Assembly: GCA_900548215.1 (NCBI GenBank)
Contig: URJI01000111.1
Coordinates: forward strand, 1 to 7,792
DNA: 7,792 bases
Origin: an uncultured Coprococcus sp.
Lineage (GTDB): Bacteria; Bacillota; Clostridia; Lachnospirales; Lachnospiraceae
Direction of reading: 5' to 3'
A model generated the notes under the pieces. That model did no database searches. It saw only the letters and a list, made by a program, of their open reading frames with translations, and was not told the origin of the DNA. Of the stretch, positions 1 through 5,460 are shown piece after piece (position 1 is the stretch's first letter; each line of letters begins with the position of its first letter). The position numbers were made by a program, and so were the translations under genes.

Positions 1-66
<66 letters not shown>

Positions 67-75
67 CTGTTAATT

Positions 76-108
76 ACTCAACTCTTAATTGGAGTTGAGT
101 TTTTTTTT
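76..108 (+). terminator. Intrinsic terminator of the tRNA transcript
   Basis: A perfect 9-bp stem ACTCAACTC (76-84) / GAGTTGAGT (92-100) with a 7-base loop is followed directly by eight T residues (101-108). It ends the tRNA transcript, and its T tract runs into the candidate -35 box of the next gene. Confidence 0.93.
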
Positions 109-133
109 ACATAATTTGTACTCATATTATATA
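106..133 (+). promoter_or_regulatory. Candidate promoter of the DUF951 gene
   Basis: TTTACA (106-111) and TATATA (128-133) are separated by 16 bases, which puts the start near 140 and gives a leader of about 30 bases before the ATG at 171. A strong terminator lies just upstream, so the gene needs its own promoter. The DNA is so AT-rich that other -10 choices (TATTAT at 125, GATAAT at 135) cannot be excluded. Confidence 0.4.
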
Positions 134-170
134 TGATAATCGTGAGTCAGGATAGGAGAGGAATGTAGTC

Positions 171-344
171 ATGGTTTTTAATGTTGGACAGGTTATAAAG
201 ATGAAGAAGGCACATCCTTGTGGGACAAACTCCTGGGAGATACTTCGAGTGGGAATGGATTTCAGATTGAGATGTACAGGCTGCGATCACCAGGTTATGG
301 TTCCACGTAAACTTGTTGAGAAGAATTTCAAAGGATTTATATAG
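171..344 (+). CDS. DUF951 family small protein (57 aa)
   Basis: This is a short gene that a length cutoff would miss. The 57-residue product has the pattern of the DUF951 family, which is widespread in Firmicutes and has no established function: KKAHPCG (residues 12-18), SWEILRVG (21-28), a CTGC knuckle (C35, C38) and VMVPR (42-46). H15, C17, C35 and C38 could form a small zinc-binding site; that is an inference. Its 57 residues are close to the usual length of roughly 60-70. The start at 171 is set by AGGAGAGG (154-161), nine bases upstream. An ATG at 163 is followed at once by TAG and cannot be used. The gene stands alone between the tRNA terminator and the hairpin at 383-431. Confidence 0.9.
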   Translation: MVFNVGQVIKMKKAHPCGTNSWEILRVGMDFRLRCTGCDHQVMVPRKLVEKNFKGFI

Positions 345-366
345 AAACAAGGGATTTATATAGAAA
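333..366 (+). repeat. Short tandem duplication at the DUF951 stop codon
   Basis: The 15-mer GGATTTATATAGAAA occurs at 333-347 and again at 352-366, a 19-base period. The first copy encodes the last residues and stop of the DUF951 gene, and the second lies just outside it. It looks like a small slippage duplication that left the reading frame intact. Confidence 0.7.
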
Positions 367-381
367 TGATTAGCAGTAAAT

Positions 382-564
382 AAAAAAGAAGCAGAGTCTA
401 TTGGGTAATAATGGTGATCCTGCTTCTTTTTATATATAAGGTTTTTTGTGAGCTTTTATTGGGTGTATCTCCATAATAGCTATACTCTCCTTTGGGAGGA
501 GCACAGCCGCGGGGAGCGACTGTGCCAATTAAGGGATTGGGGGATGTAGTCATACATGACTACT
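382..564 (-). ncRNA. Candidate small RNA, copy 1 (about 183 nt, minus strand)
   Basis: Read on the minus strand, this unit has a promoter (571-599), a string of hairpins and a terminator (383-431). In order from the predicted 5' end: hairpin GUAGUCAU/AUGACUAC (563-546); linker AUCCCCC; hairpin CCAAU/AUUGG with loop CCCUUA (540-525); hairpin GCACAG/CUGUGC with an inner CGC/GCG and apical loop UCCCC (525-501); then the anti-Shine-Dalgarno run UCCUCCC (500-494). Exposed C-rich loops are typical of Gram-positive base-pairing sRNAs such as the streptococcal csRNAs and staphylococcal RsaE; membership of either family is not claimed. Differences from copy 2 fall mostly in loops and linkers. No protein frame is shared by the two copies. 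Strand and ends are inferred. Confidence 0.6.
383..431. terminator. Bidirectional intrinsic terminator (end of DUF951 and of sRNA copy 1)
   Basis: A 12-bp stem AAAAAGAAGCAG (383-394) / CTGCTTCTTTTT (420-431) surrounds a 25-base loop. The outer A/T runs give a T tract on both strands. On the plus strand it can end the DUF951 transcript. On the minus strand it can end the small RNA starting near 564. The matching hairpin at the second repeat copy has a different stem sequence, so the structure is kept although the bases changed. Confidence 0.75.
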
Positions 565-570
565 AAAGGG

Positions 571-599
571 AGTAAATAACAAAAAAATGTGATTGTCAA
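571..599 (-). promoter_or_regulatory. Minus-strand promoter of sRNA copy 1
   Basis: On the minus strand a perfect -35 box TTGACA (599-594) is followed after exactly 17 bases by TTTACT (576-571), a 4 of 6 match to TATAAT. The start would fall on an A near 564, just before the first hairpin. The same boxes recur at copy 2 with 16-base spacing. Confidence 0.55.
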
Positions 600-600
600 A

Positions 601-966
601 ATTCAAAATAAACATTAGCTTTTTTCACATATTATAATCTGTGTGCTTTTGCTTTCTGTTTACATCTTGATAATATGATAATTTCAGATTTATTTCAAGA
701 GCTTTAGATGCTTTCAAGCCATATTGCCATATATGTTAGCGATTATGACTGTTTTTGACTGAAAAACGCCTTCAGAAACACTAAATAAGGATAACTAGAA
801 GTTTGGAATGAATATATAATCACTTACGAGCATAATAATTCAATAAAGTCGTCATAAAAAAGAAAGTTGCGCACAATGGCGTTGCGCAGAGGATGCGATG
901 TCAGTAACGTGAAAAATGCAATATGTAATAAAGGATCAACTGCGTGGAATTAAATGAGTGCAATAA
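601..966. other. Gene-free spacer between the two sRNA units
   Basis: No protein gene is supported here. Positions 601 to about 767 are the upstream flank of sRNA copy 1 and are shared, in diverged form, with copy 2. Positions 768-966 are unique. Their only notable structure is GTTGCGCA at 866-873 repeated at 881-888. Because TGCGCA is self-complementary, the two copies can also fold into a 6-bp hairpin with a 9-base loop. Its role is unknown. Confidence 0.6.
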
Positions 967-1010
967 TAAAAAAGAAGGATCAACACTTTAGAGATGTTGA
1001 TCCTTCTTTT
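967..1010. terminator. Bidirectional terminator at the end of sRNA copy 2
   Basis: A long perfect stem GAAGGATCAACA / TGTTGATCCTTC (973-984 / 994-1005) is flanked by A and T runs, giving U tracts on both strands. No plus-strand gene ends here, so the natural reading is a terminator for the minus-strand RNA starting near 1135. The stem differs from that of copy 1 but keeps the GAAG...CTTC base and the flanking A/T runs. Confidence 0.8.
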
Positions 1011-1135
1011 ATATATAAGGTTTTTTGTGAGCGTGTGTTAACGAAACTATACTCTACTTTGGGAGGAGCACAGCCGCGGGGGAGCGACTGTGCCAATTAA
1101 GGGATTGGGGGTGTAGTCATACAATGACTACAAAA
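967..1135 (-). ncRNA. Candidate small RNA, copy 2 (about 169 nt, minus strand)
   Basis: This is a paralogue of the RNA at 382-564 with the same order of parts: hairpin GUAGUCAU/AUGACUAC (1131-1113), linker ACCCCC, hairpin CCAAU/AUUGG (1108-1093), hairpin GCACAG/CUGUGC with CGC/GCG (1093-1068), then UCCUCCC (1067-1061) and a terminator (967-1010). Relative to copy 1, the first hairpin loop grows from 2 to 3 bases and the C-rich apical loop from UCCCC to UCCCCC, while the stems are unchanged. That pattern suggests selection on RNA structure. The region between UCCUCCC and the terminator is shorter than in copy 1. Strand and ends are inferred from promoter and terminator placement. Confidence 0.6.
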
Positions 1136-1141
1136 AAAGGG

Positions 1142-1169
1142 AGTAAAAACAAAAAATTGTAATTGTCAA
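1142..1169 (-). promoter_or_regulatory. Minus-strand promoter of sRNA copy 2
   Basis: On the minus strand TTGACA (1169-1164) and TTTACT (1147-1142) are separated by 16 bases. Both boxes are preserved between the two repeat copies, while the A/T spacer between them has changed by a base. The predicted start is near 1135. Confidence 0.55.
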
Positions 1170-1391
1170 ATTAAAAGTTTATCAATGCAATGCAAGAATT
1201 AAGCATGTGACCTTTCTTGATTGCAAATTGATAATATGACAAAAATTGTATTATTGCAATATCATTTGACGTTTTTCAGTCATAAAACCATATAAGTTGT
1301 CGATTTTGACTGTTTTCTTGATTGAAAATGATTGATATCAATTTAGTTTGATTAAAAATGTTATTTGTACTATCCAAAATATATAAAACTG

Positions 1392-1400
1392 TGATATAAC
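1392..1400 (+). promoter_or_regulatory. Possible extended -10 element of the antiporter gene
   Basis: TGATATAAC (1392-1400) fits an extended -10 box (TG-N-TATAAC). No good -35 box lies at the right distance. If used, the transcript would start near 1407 and carry a leader of about 90 bases containing the inverted repeats at 1419-1469. Confidence 0.3.
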
Positions 1401-1418
1401 TTTAATTATATGCTTGCT

Positions 1419-1469
1419 AGTACATTATCTCACGATGTACTGTTATAAGTAGTTACACATGATTGTGTA
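1419..1469. promoter_or_regulatory. Two adjacent inverted repeats upstream of the antiporter gene
   Basis: The first is AGTACAT (1419-1425) and ATGTACT (1435-1441), a perfect 7-bp inverted repeat with 9 bases between the arms. The second is TACACA (1454-1459) and TGTGTA (1464-1469) around TGAT. They lie 30-80 bases before the start codon. They could be operators for a dimeric regulator or hairpins in the leader; the sequence does not decide between these. Confidence 0.4.
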
Positions 1470-1485
1470 CGTAAAAAAAAGATCA

Positions 1486-1492
1486 GGGAGGA
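1486..1492 (+). promoter_or_regulatory. Ribosome binding site of the antiporter gene, complementary to the sRNAs
   Basis: GGGAGGA lies 6-12 bases before the ATG at 1499. Together with the following TCAC (to 1496) it is complementary at 10 of 11 positions to GUGCUCCUCCC, a segment found in both minus-strand sRNA candidates. It is therefore a possible site of translational control. Confidence 0.6.
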
Positions 1493-1498
1493 TCACAA

Positions 1499-3190
1499 AT
1501 GAAGAGCAGTAAGAAAAATCTCATTGCTATTTGCGTGATAATATTTATTATCGCAGGACTGGGAATTGCATCAATATATGTTGATAAGATTCCATCACCA
1601 TCAGAGCATGCTACATTTTGGGCACTTGTACCGTCTGTTGTAGCTATATCACTAGCTCTTATAACGAAAGAGGTATATAGTTCTCTTTTTGTAGGAATAG
1701 TGATTGGAAGTGTGTTTGCTTCTAACTTTAGTTTCACGGGAACTATAACTAATGTGCTGCAGGAAGGCCTCATCGCACAGCTGTCGGATTCATATAATGT
1801 AGGCATACTTATATTCCTTGTTATATTGGGAGCTATAGTTGCACTTATGAACAAGGCAGGAGGTTCTAAAGCGTTTGGCGAGTGGGCGGCAACACATATT
1901 AAGACAAGACAGGGCGCACAGCTTTGTACAGTGCTTTTAGGGGTGCTTATATTTATCGACGATTATTTTAATTGTCTTACAGTTGGCAGTGTTATGAAGC
2001 CGGTTACAGATAAGCACAGGGTATCAAGAGCTAAATTTGCATATATTATAGATGCCACAGCAGCACCTATATGTATCATTGCTCCTATATCTTCGTGGGC
2101 GGCAGCTGTCAGTGGATTTGTAAAGGGTGAGGATGGATTTGGCCTTTTTATCAAGGCTATACCGTATAACTATTATTCATTTCTTACTCTTGTAATGATG
2201 GTAACTATGATAATCCTTAAGGTTGAGTTTGGACCGATGGAAAAGCATGAGCTGAATGCGCTCAAGGGAGATCTTATCTCGGCAGGAGATGGTAAGAAAA
2301 CTGTAACGGCAGAGGAGACAGATGTTGTGAATGCTAATGGCAAGGTCGTCGATCTTATCATACCGATCATCTGCCTTGTAATAAGCTGTGTAATCGGAAT
2401 GATCTACACGGGTGGATTCTTTAGTGGAACAGGATTTGTTGAGGCTTTTTCAAACAGTGACGCTTCAGTTGGACTTGCAATAGGAAGTTTGTTTGGACTC
2501 ATCATAACTATACTGTTATATGTATTAAGAGGTGTGCTTAGCTTCAATAAATGCATGGAGGCTATACCTGAAGGATTTAAAGCTATGGTACCAGCCATAC
2601 TAATTCTTTCGTTTGCATGGACTCTTAAGGGTACAACAGATATGATGGGGGCAAAAGACTTTGTCCAGAATGCTTTGTCATTGTCGTCTGGTTCGCCAGA
2701 CGGAAGCGGTGTTGCACTGCTTTGTTTCCTGCCGGCAATAATATTTATAGTTGGGTGCTTTATGGCATTTGCAACAGGTACGTCATGGGGAACCTTTGGT
2801 ATACTCATTCCTATAGTGTGTGCGGTGTTCGAGGGAACAGATTACAATATGATGATTATATCAATTTCTGCATGTATGGCAGGTGCTGTGTGTGGAGACC
2901 ATTGCTCACCGATATCGGATACGACGATCATGGCTTCTGCGGGGGCGCAATGCAATCATGTAGATCATGTAGCTACACAGCTCCCTTATGCGATCGTTGC
3001 AGCGGTTATGTCATTTGTGGCATATGCCATAGTTGGTCCGATGACATATTATCTGCATGTTAAGTGGTTTGTTATGCTCCCTATATTCATCGCACTTATG
3101 ATTGCTCTTGTGTTTGGGATCAAGGTCATCAAACGCAAGAACTCCCAGAGTTATGCGAATGCAAACACAAGTGTTGCAGATAGTGAGTAG
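1499..3190 (+). CDS. NhaC-family Na+/H+ antiporter-like membrane transporter (563 aa)
   Basis: This is a polytopic inner-membrane protein of the NhaC type (ion transporter superfamily), expected to exchange Na+ or an organic acid/amino acid against H+ or Na+. Roughly a dozen hydrophobic segments are visible, beginning at residues 8-27. Characteristic motifs are FIDDYFN (152-158), the following loop KPVTDKHRVSRAKFAYIID (167-185) with TAAP (187-190), ATGTSWGTFG (425-434) and GDHCSPISDTT (466-476). The acidic pair D154/D155 and D185 are candidate ion-binding residues; this is inferred. A hydrophilic cytoplasmic loop spans about 242-282, and the tail is polar. The start is supported by GGGAGG (1486-1491), 7 bases upstream of the ATG. 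The gene is monocistronic. The true substrate cannot be told from the sequence, since members of this family include malate/lactate exchangers. Confidence 0.9.
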   Translation: MKSSKKNLIAICVIIFIIAGLGIASIYVDKIPSPSEHATFWALVPSVVAISLALITKEVYSSLFVGIVIGSVFASNFSFTGTITNVLQEGLIAQLSDSYNVGILIFLVILGAIVALMNKAGGSKAFGEWAATHIKTRQGAQLCTVLLGVLIFIDDYFNCLTVGSVMKPVTDKHRVSRAKFAYIIDATAAPICIIAPISSWAAAVSGFVKGEDGFGLFIKAIPYNYYSFLTLVMMVTMIILKVEFGPMEKHELNALKGDLISAGDGKKTVTAEETDVVNANGKVVDLIIPIICLVISCVIGMIYTGGFFSGTGFVEAFSNSDASVGLAIGSLFGLIITILLYVLRGVLSFNKCMEAIPEGFKAMVPAILILSFAWTLKGTTDMMGAKDFVQNALSLSSGSPDGSGVALLCFLPAIIFIVGCFMAFATGTSWGTFGILIPIVCAVFEGTDYNMMIISISACMAGAVCGDHCSPISDTTIMASAGAQCNHVDHVATQLPYAIVAAVMSFVAYAIVGPMTYYLHVKWFVMLPIFIALMIALVFGIKVIKRKNSQSYANANTSVADSE

Positions 3191-3245
3191 GATTTGCGTA
3201 GATTGGACATTCAAATAAACATCTTAAACAAATTATAAAAAGGTA

Positions 3246-3274
3246 TTGACTTATTATAGTTGATAAGCTATAGT
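3246..3274 (+). promoter_or_regulatory. Near-consensus promoter of a short RNA
   Basis: TTGACT (3246-3251) and TATAGT (3269-3274) are spaced by exactly 17 bases, each a 5 of 6 match to consensus. The predicted start is near 3281. It lies behind the antiporter gene and only about 70 bases before a terminator, so its obvious product is a short RNA. Confidence 0.7.
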
Positions 3275-3280
3275 GTGAGA

Positions 3281-3350
3281 GTAGAGTTTTCATTTATTTG
3301 AATCCTCTCTCCCCTCATTATGGTGGTCAGGTATCCCCTGGCCACTTTTT
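3281..3350 (+). ncRNA. Candidate small RNA (about 70 nt) between antiporter and moxR operon
   Basis: The unit is a strong promoter (3246-3274), about 40 bases of linker and a terminator hairpin (3323-3350). The linker has a weak stem TTCA/TGAA (3289-3302), then the pyrimidine run TCCTCTCTCCCCTC (3303-3316), able to pair with purine-rich ribosome binding sites. The terminator loop and closing bases read UAUCCCC. No ORF with a ribosome binding site fits inside. It does not resemble the two minus-strand RNAs beyond the C-rich tracts. The alternative is an attenuated leader of the moxR operon, since the operon lies downstream on the same strand. Confidence 0.55.
3323..3350 (+). terminator. Intrinsic terminator
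   Basis: A 9-bp stem GTGGTCAGG (3323-3331) / CCTGGCCAC (3337-3345), with one G-T pair and a 5-base loop, is followed by TTTTT. It would end both the short RNA starting near 3281 and any antiporter transcript, since no other terminator lies after 3190. Confidence 0.88.
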
Positions 3351-3423
3351 ATGTTTAAAGGTAAATTTTTGGCATGTGAGTAGTCAATAAGGCATAATTA
3401 AATAAATGTTCATATTTGTTCAC

Positions 3424-3452
3424 TTGAGATAAATAACATTTAGGTATATTCT
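3424..3452 (+). promoter_or_regulatory. Candidate promoter of the moxR-DUF58-vWA operon
   Basis: TTGAGA (3424-3429, 5 of 6) and TATTCT (3447-3452, 4 of 6) are spaced by 17 bases. TATATT at 3445-3450 is an alternative -10 box with 15-base spacing. A start near 3459 leaves a leader of about 55 bases before the moxR start. Confidence 0.45.
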
Positions 3453-3468
3453 GAGGTGGAAACAGTAG

Positions 3469-3537
3469 ATGACAAAAAAAGGGTTGCATAAAAACATTAA
3501 GAAAAGAGGATGGATATGCAGGATAACAAAGATATAA
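3469..3537 (+). CDS. Possible leader peptide overlapping the moxR start (22 aa)
   Basis: An ATG at 3469 preceded by GAGGTGG (3453-3459, nine bases spacing) opens a 22-codon frame ending at TAA 3535-3537. The peptide is strongly basic, with seven Lys and two Arg. It runs past the moxR start at 3516 in a different frame, so its translation could couple to or limit moxR translation. No homologue is recognised. The ribosome binding site is the only positive evidence, and chance is possible at this length. Confidence 0.3.
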   Translation: MTKKGLHKNIKKRGWICRITKI

Positions 3538-4505
3538 CGAATGAAGAGATAAGTAGAGCGGCTTCTATAATAGGGAAAATGCTCGAATATTATAATGGAA
3601 AGGTTGTGGGACAGCCATATTTGGGGTATTCACTTCTGGTTGCCATGATGACTAATGGACATGTTTTGCTTGAATCGGTGCCGGGACTTGCGAAGACAAC
3701 TGCCGCCAGAGTTATGACGGAGGCTGTGAATGGTACTTTTTCAAGAATACAGTGTACGCCTGATCTCATACCGAGCGATATAATAGGAACTCAGATATAT
3801 AACATGTCTAATAATACATTTGAGGATAAGATAGGACCGGTATACTCAAATTTTGTGCTCCTGGATGAAATCAACAGATCAAGTGCAAAGACACAGAGTG
3901 CCATGTTGGAGGCTATGCAGGAGAGAGAGATAAGTATAGGCGGCAAGATATATAAACTTCCGGAGGTATTTGTGGTTATAGCTACCCAAAACCCGATAGA
4001 ATCAGAGGGAACATATGTGCTGTCAGAGGCACAGCTTGATAGATTCCTTTTAAAAGAGACCATCACTTATCCCAGGGCGAATGATGAGATAGAGATTCTC
4101 AACAGGGTTGAATCAGGTGTATTTTCAGATAATACCCCAGTGGCTGGAATAGAGGACGTTATATTTCTTCAGGAATTGTGCAAGCGAGTGTATATGGATC
4201 CATCCATCAAGAAATATATAGTAGATATAGTACAGGCATCAAGAAATACGGACAAATTCATGAGACCTGAGATGGCTCAGTATGTGGCGATGGGTGCTAG
4301 TACAAGAGCTGCTATAGCGTTCATGGAAGTTGCAAAGGCTGTGGCACTCATTAATGGCAGGCGGTATTGCGTCCCAGATGATGTAAAAACTCTTAGATAT
4401 TCTGTGCTCAGGCATAGGATTATGCTTACATTTGCTGCTATAGCAGATGAGGTTAATATTGAATCAATAATTGATACTATTATAGGTGCGGTCAAGACCC
4501 CATAG
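3516..4505 (+). CDS. MoxR-family AAA+ ATPase
   Basis: This cytoplasmic ATPase of the MoxR group is thought to act as a chaperone-like motor on vWA-domain partners. In the 329-residue form starting at 3516, the Walker A region ESVPGLAKTT lies at about 53-62. The Walker B region LLDEINRSSAKTQSAMLEAM and the sensor-1 segment VIATQNPIESEGTY then follow, with LSEAQLDRF next and GASTRAA (sensor 2) near residue 259. All are close to the family pattern, although family members usually have Gly where Ser54 stands. An ATG at 3510 also lies in frame, but the AGAGG box (3505-3509) abuts it directly. From 3516 the spacing is normal, so 3516 is preferred. It is the first gene of the operon. Conserved catalytic residues suggest an active enzyme. 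Confidence 0.95.
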   Translation: MQDNKDITNEEISRAASIIGKMLEYYNGKVVGQPYLGYSLLVAMMTNGHVLLESVPGLAKTTAARVMTEAVNGTFSRIQCTPDLIPSDIIGTQIYNMSNNTFEDKIGPVYSNFVLLDEINRSSAKTQSAMLEAMQEREISIGGKIYKLPEVFVVIATQNPIESEGTYVLSEAQLDRFLLKETITYPRANDEIEILNRVESGVFSDNTPVAGIEDVIFLQELCKRVYMDPSIKKYIVDIVQASRNTDKFMRPEMAQYVAMGASTRAAIAFMEVAKAVALINGRRYCVPDDVKTLRYSVLRHRIMLTFAAIADEVNIESIIDTIIGAVKTP

Positions 4506-4549
4506 AATGTGGACAAGGCGCTATACATTGTGACGGAGAATGCTGTGAT

Positions 4550-5440
4550 ATGAAGATGACATATATACCAAAAATACAGGGTAATATGAAAGGTTATAAA
4601 ACAATATACACGACTAGGGCAACGTCAAGAATAATAGACGGTTCATACAATTCCATATATAAGGGAAGAAGTATGAATTTTGATGAGCTTCGGGAGTATG
4701 TTGTTGGTGACGATATAAAGGATGTTGACTGGAAGGCTTCGTCAAGAAGCCAAAAGATTCTGGTCAGACAATATATTGCAGAGAAAAAGCACAACTTGAT
4801 GCTCGTAATGGATGCTGGTAGGAAGATGCTGGCAAATGCCAATGAGACTCAGGAGAAGCGCGAGATCGCATTGATGGCTGCGGGAACTTTGGCGTATATG
4901 GTTGGCAGTAACGGAGATTTTGTAAGTTGTACATACGCTGCAAAGGATGGCGTAAAGCATTTCCCTTTTAAGACAGGTCTTATGAATGTGGAGAACATAC
5001 TTGCTGCCTATAATAGTGATGTAAATATTGATTGCAGATCAGGAATATCTCAATCGTTGGAGTTCGTAATCAGAAACTTCAGACGCAGGATGATTATGCT
5101 TATTGTAACAGATGCAGAGGGAATCATGGAAATAGATGAGGGCCTTATCAGACAGCTTAAGGTCATTCATGACATTCTCCTTGTAAAGGTCTCAGATGCG
5201 GATGCGATGGGAAGACGTGTTTTTGATATGGAAAATGACATGTATATTCCGGATTTTTTCGGCAAAGATAAAAAGCTTGCCAGGATAGAAGGACAGAGAC
5301 GTATGCAGCTTGAAATGCAGTGCAGTGATAAGTTAAAAAAACTTGGAGTATCATGTGTCTGCGTCTCAGGACTTGAGAATATAGAAGAGAGAATAGTTGA
5401 TCTTCTAGGCAGACATAAAAATGAAAGTTCATTGAGATAG
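4550..5440 (+). CDS. DUF58 protein (vWA-like, soluble, 296 aa)
   Basis: DUF58 proteins are regular partners of MoxR ATPases. The family signature is clear: YKGRSMNFDELREYVVGDDI at about 37-56, then DVDWKASSRS (58-67) and LVRQYIAEKK (71-80). A vWA-like fold follows, but its metal site is degenerate: LMLVMDAGRKM (83-93) has D88-A-G-R-K instead of DxSxS. A later strand reads MLIVTDAEG (183-191). No membrane segment or signal peptide is seen, so it should be cytoplasmic, perhaps bridging MoxR to the membrane proteins. The start at 4550 has GGAG (4535-4538) 11 bases upstream; an ATG at 4556 is less well placed. It lies 44 bases after moxR in the same operon. Confidence 0.93.
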   Translation: MKMTYIPKIQGNMKGYKTIYTTRATSRIIDGSYNSIYKGRSMNFDELREYVVGDDIKDVDWKASSRSQKILVRQYIAEKKHNLMLVMDAGRKMLANANETQEKREIALMAAGTLAYMVGSNGDFVSCTYAAKDGVKHFPFKTGLMNVENILAAYNSDVNIDCRSGISQSLEFVIRNFRRRMIMLIVTDAEGIMEIDEGLIRQLKVIHDILLVKVSDADAMGRRVFDMENDMYIPDFFGKDKKLARIEGQRRMQLEMQCSDKLKKLGVSCVCVSGLENIEERIVDLLGRHKNESSLR

Positions 5441-5460
5441 AAAGTGTAGGAGGATGTGCA

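Larger units (their letters stand above)
383..767. repeat. Long imperfect direct repeat, copy 1
   Basis: This segment aligns with 967-1329. The strongest identity runs from about 425 to 600 (terminator arm, ATATATAAGG segment, hairpin core, promoter). A looser homologous stretch follows, with conserved blocks TTGATAATATGA (near 668) and CCATATATGTTAGCGATTAT (727-746), and the TGACTGTTTT that follows. No transposase, terminal inverted repeat or target duplication is visible, so it looks like gene duplication rather than an insertion sequence. Confidence 0.8.
967..1329. repeat. Long imperfect direct repeat, copy 2
   Basis: This is the counterpart of 383-767, offset by about 570 bases. Identity is highest from about 1004 to 1170. 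The upstream flank keeps TTGATAATATGA (near 1228) and CCATATAAGTTGTCGATTTT (1288-1307), followed by TGACTGTTTT. Two copies in tandem and in the same orientation are consistent with a local duplication followed by divergence. Confidence 0.8.

Noticed and set aside
147..350. A 67-residue minus-strand frame opposite the DUF951 gene
   Set aside because: It lies opposite a recognisable conserved gene with a good ribosome binding site and shows no family resemblance of its own.
480..557. A 25-residue minus-strand frame through repeat copy 1
   Set aside because: Single-base indels in copy 2 destroy the frame, and no ribosome binding site precedes its ATG. The conservation is of hairpins, not codons.
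382..564. 6S RNA identity for the roughly 180-nt minus-strand RNA
   Set aside because: The length fits, but 6S RNA needs its two ends paired around a central open bubble. Here the 5' end folds into its own hairpin and the 3' end into a terminator.
425..600. Plus-strand riboswitch or leader reading of the repeat unit
   Set aside because: On the plus strand the terminator comes before the conserved core, no gene follows directly, and the perfect TTGACA box is on the minus strand. It is disfavoured but not fully excluded.
383..1329. Insertion sequence or CRISPR array as an explanation of the direct repeats
   Set aside because: There are only two long diverged copies, no transposase, no terminal inverted repeats, no target-site duplication, and no short regularly spaced repeats.
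2404..2808. Long minus-strand frames opposite the antiporter gene (also 1483-1854)
   Set aside because: They are antisense to a well-supported membrane protein gene. Open antisense frames are expected from its codon use, and no motifs are seen in them.
3510..3515. ATG at 3510 as the moxR start
   Set aside because: The purine-rich AGAGG box touches this ATG, leaving no spacing. The in-frame ATG at 3516 has a normal distance.
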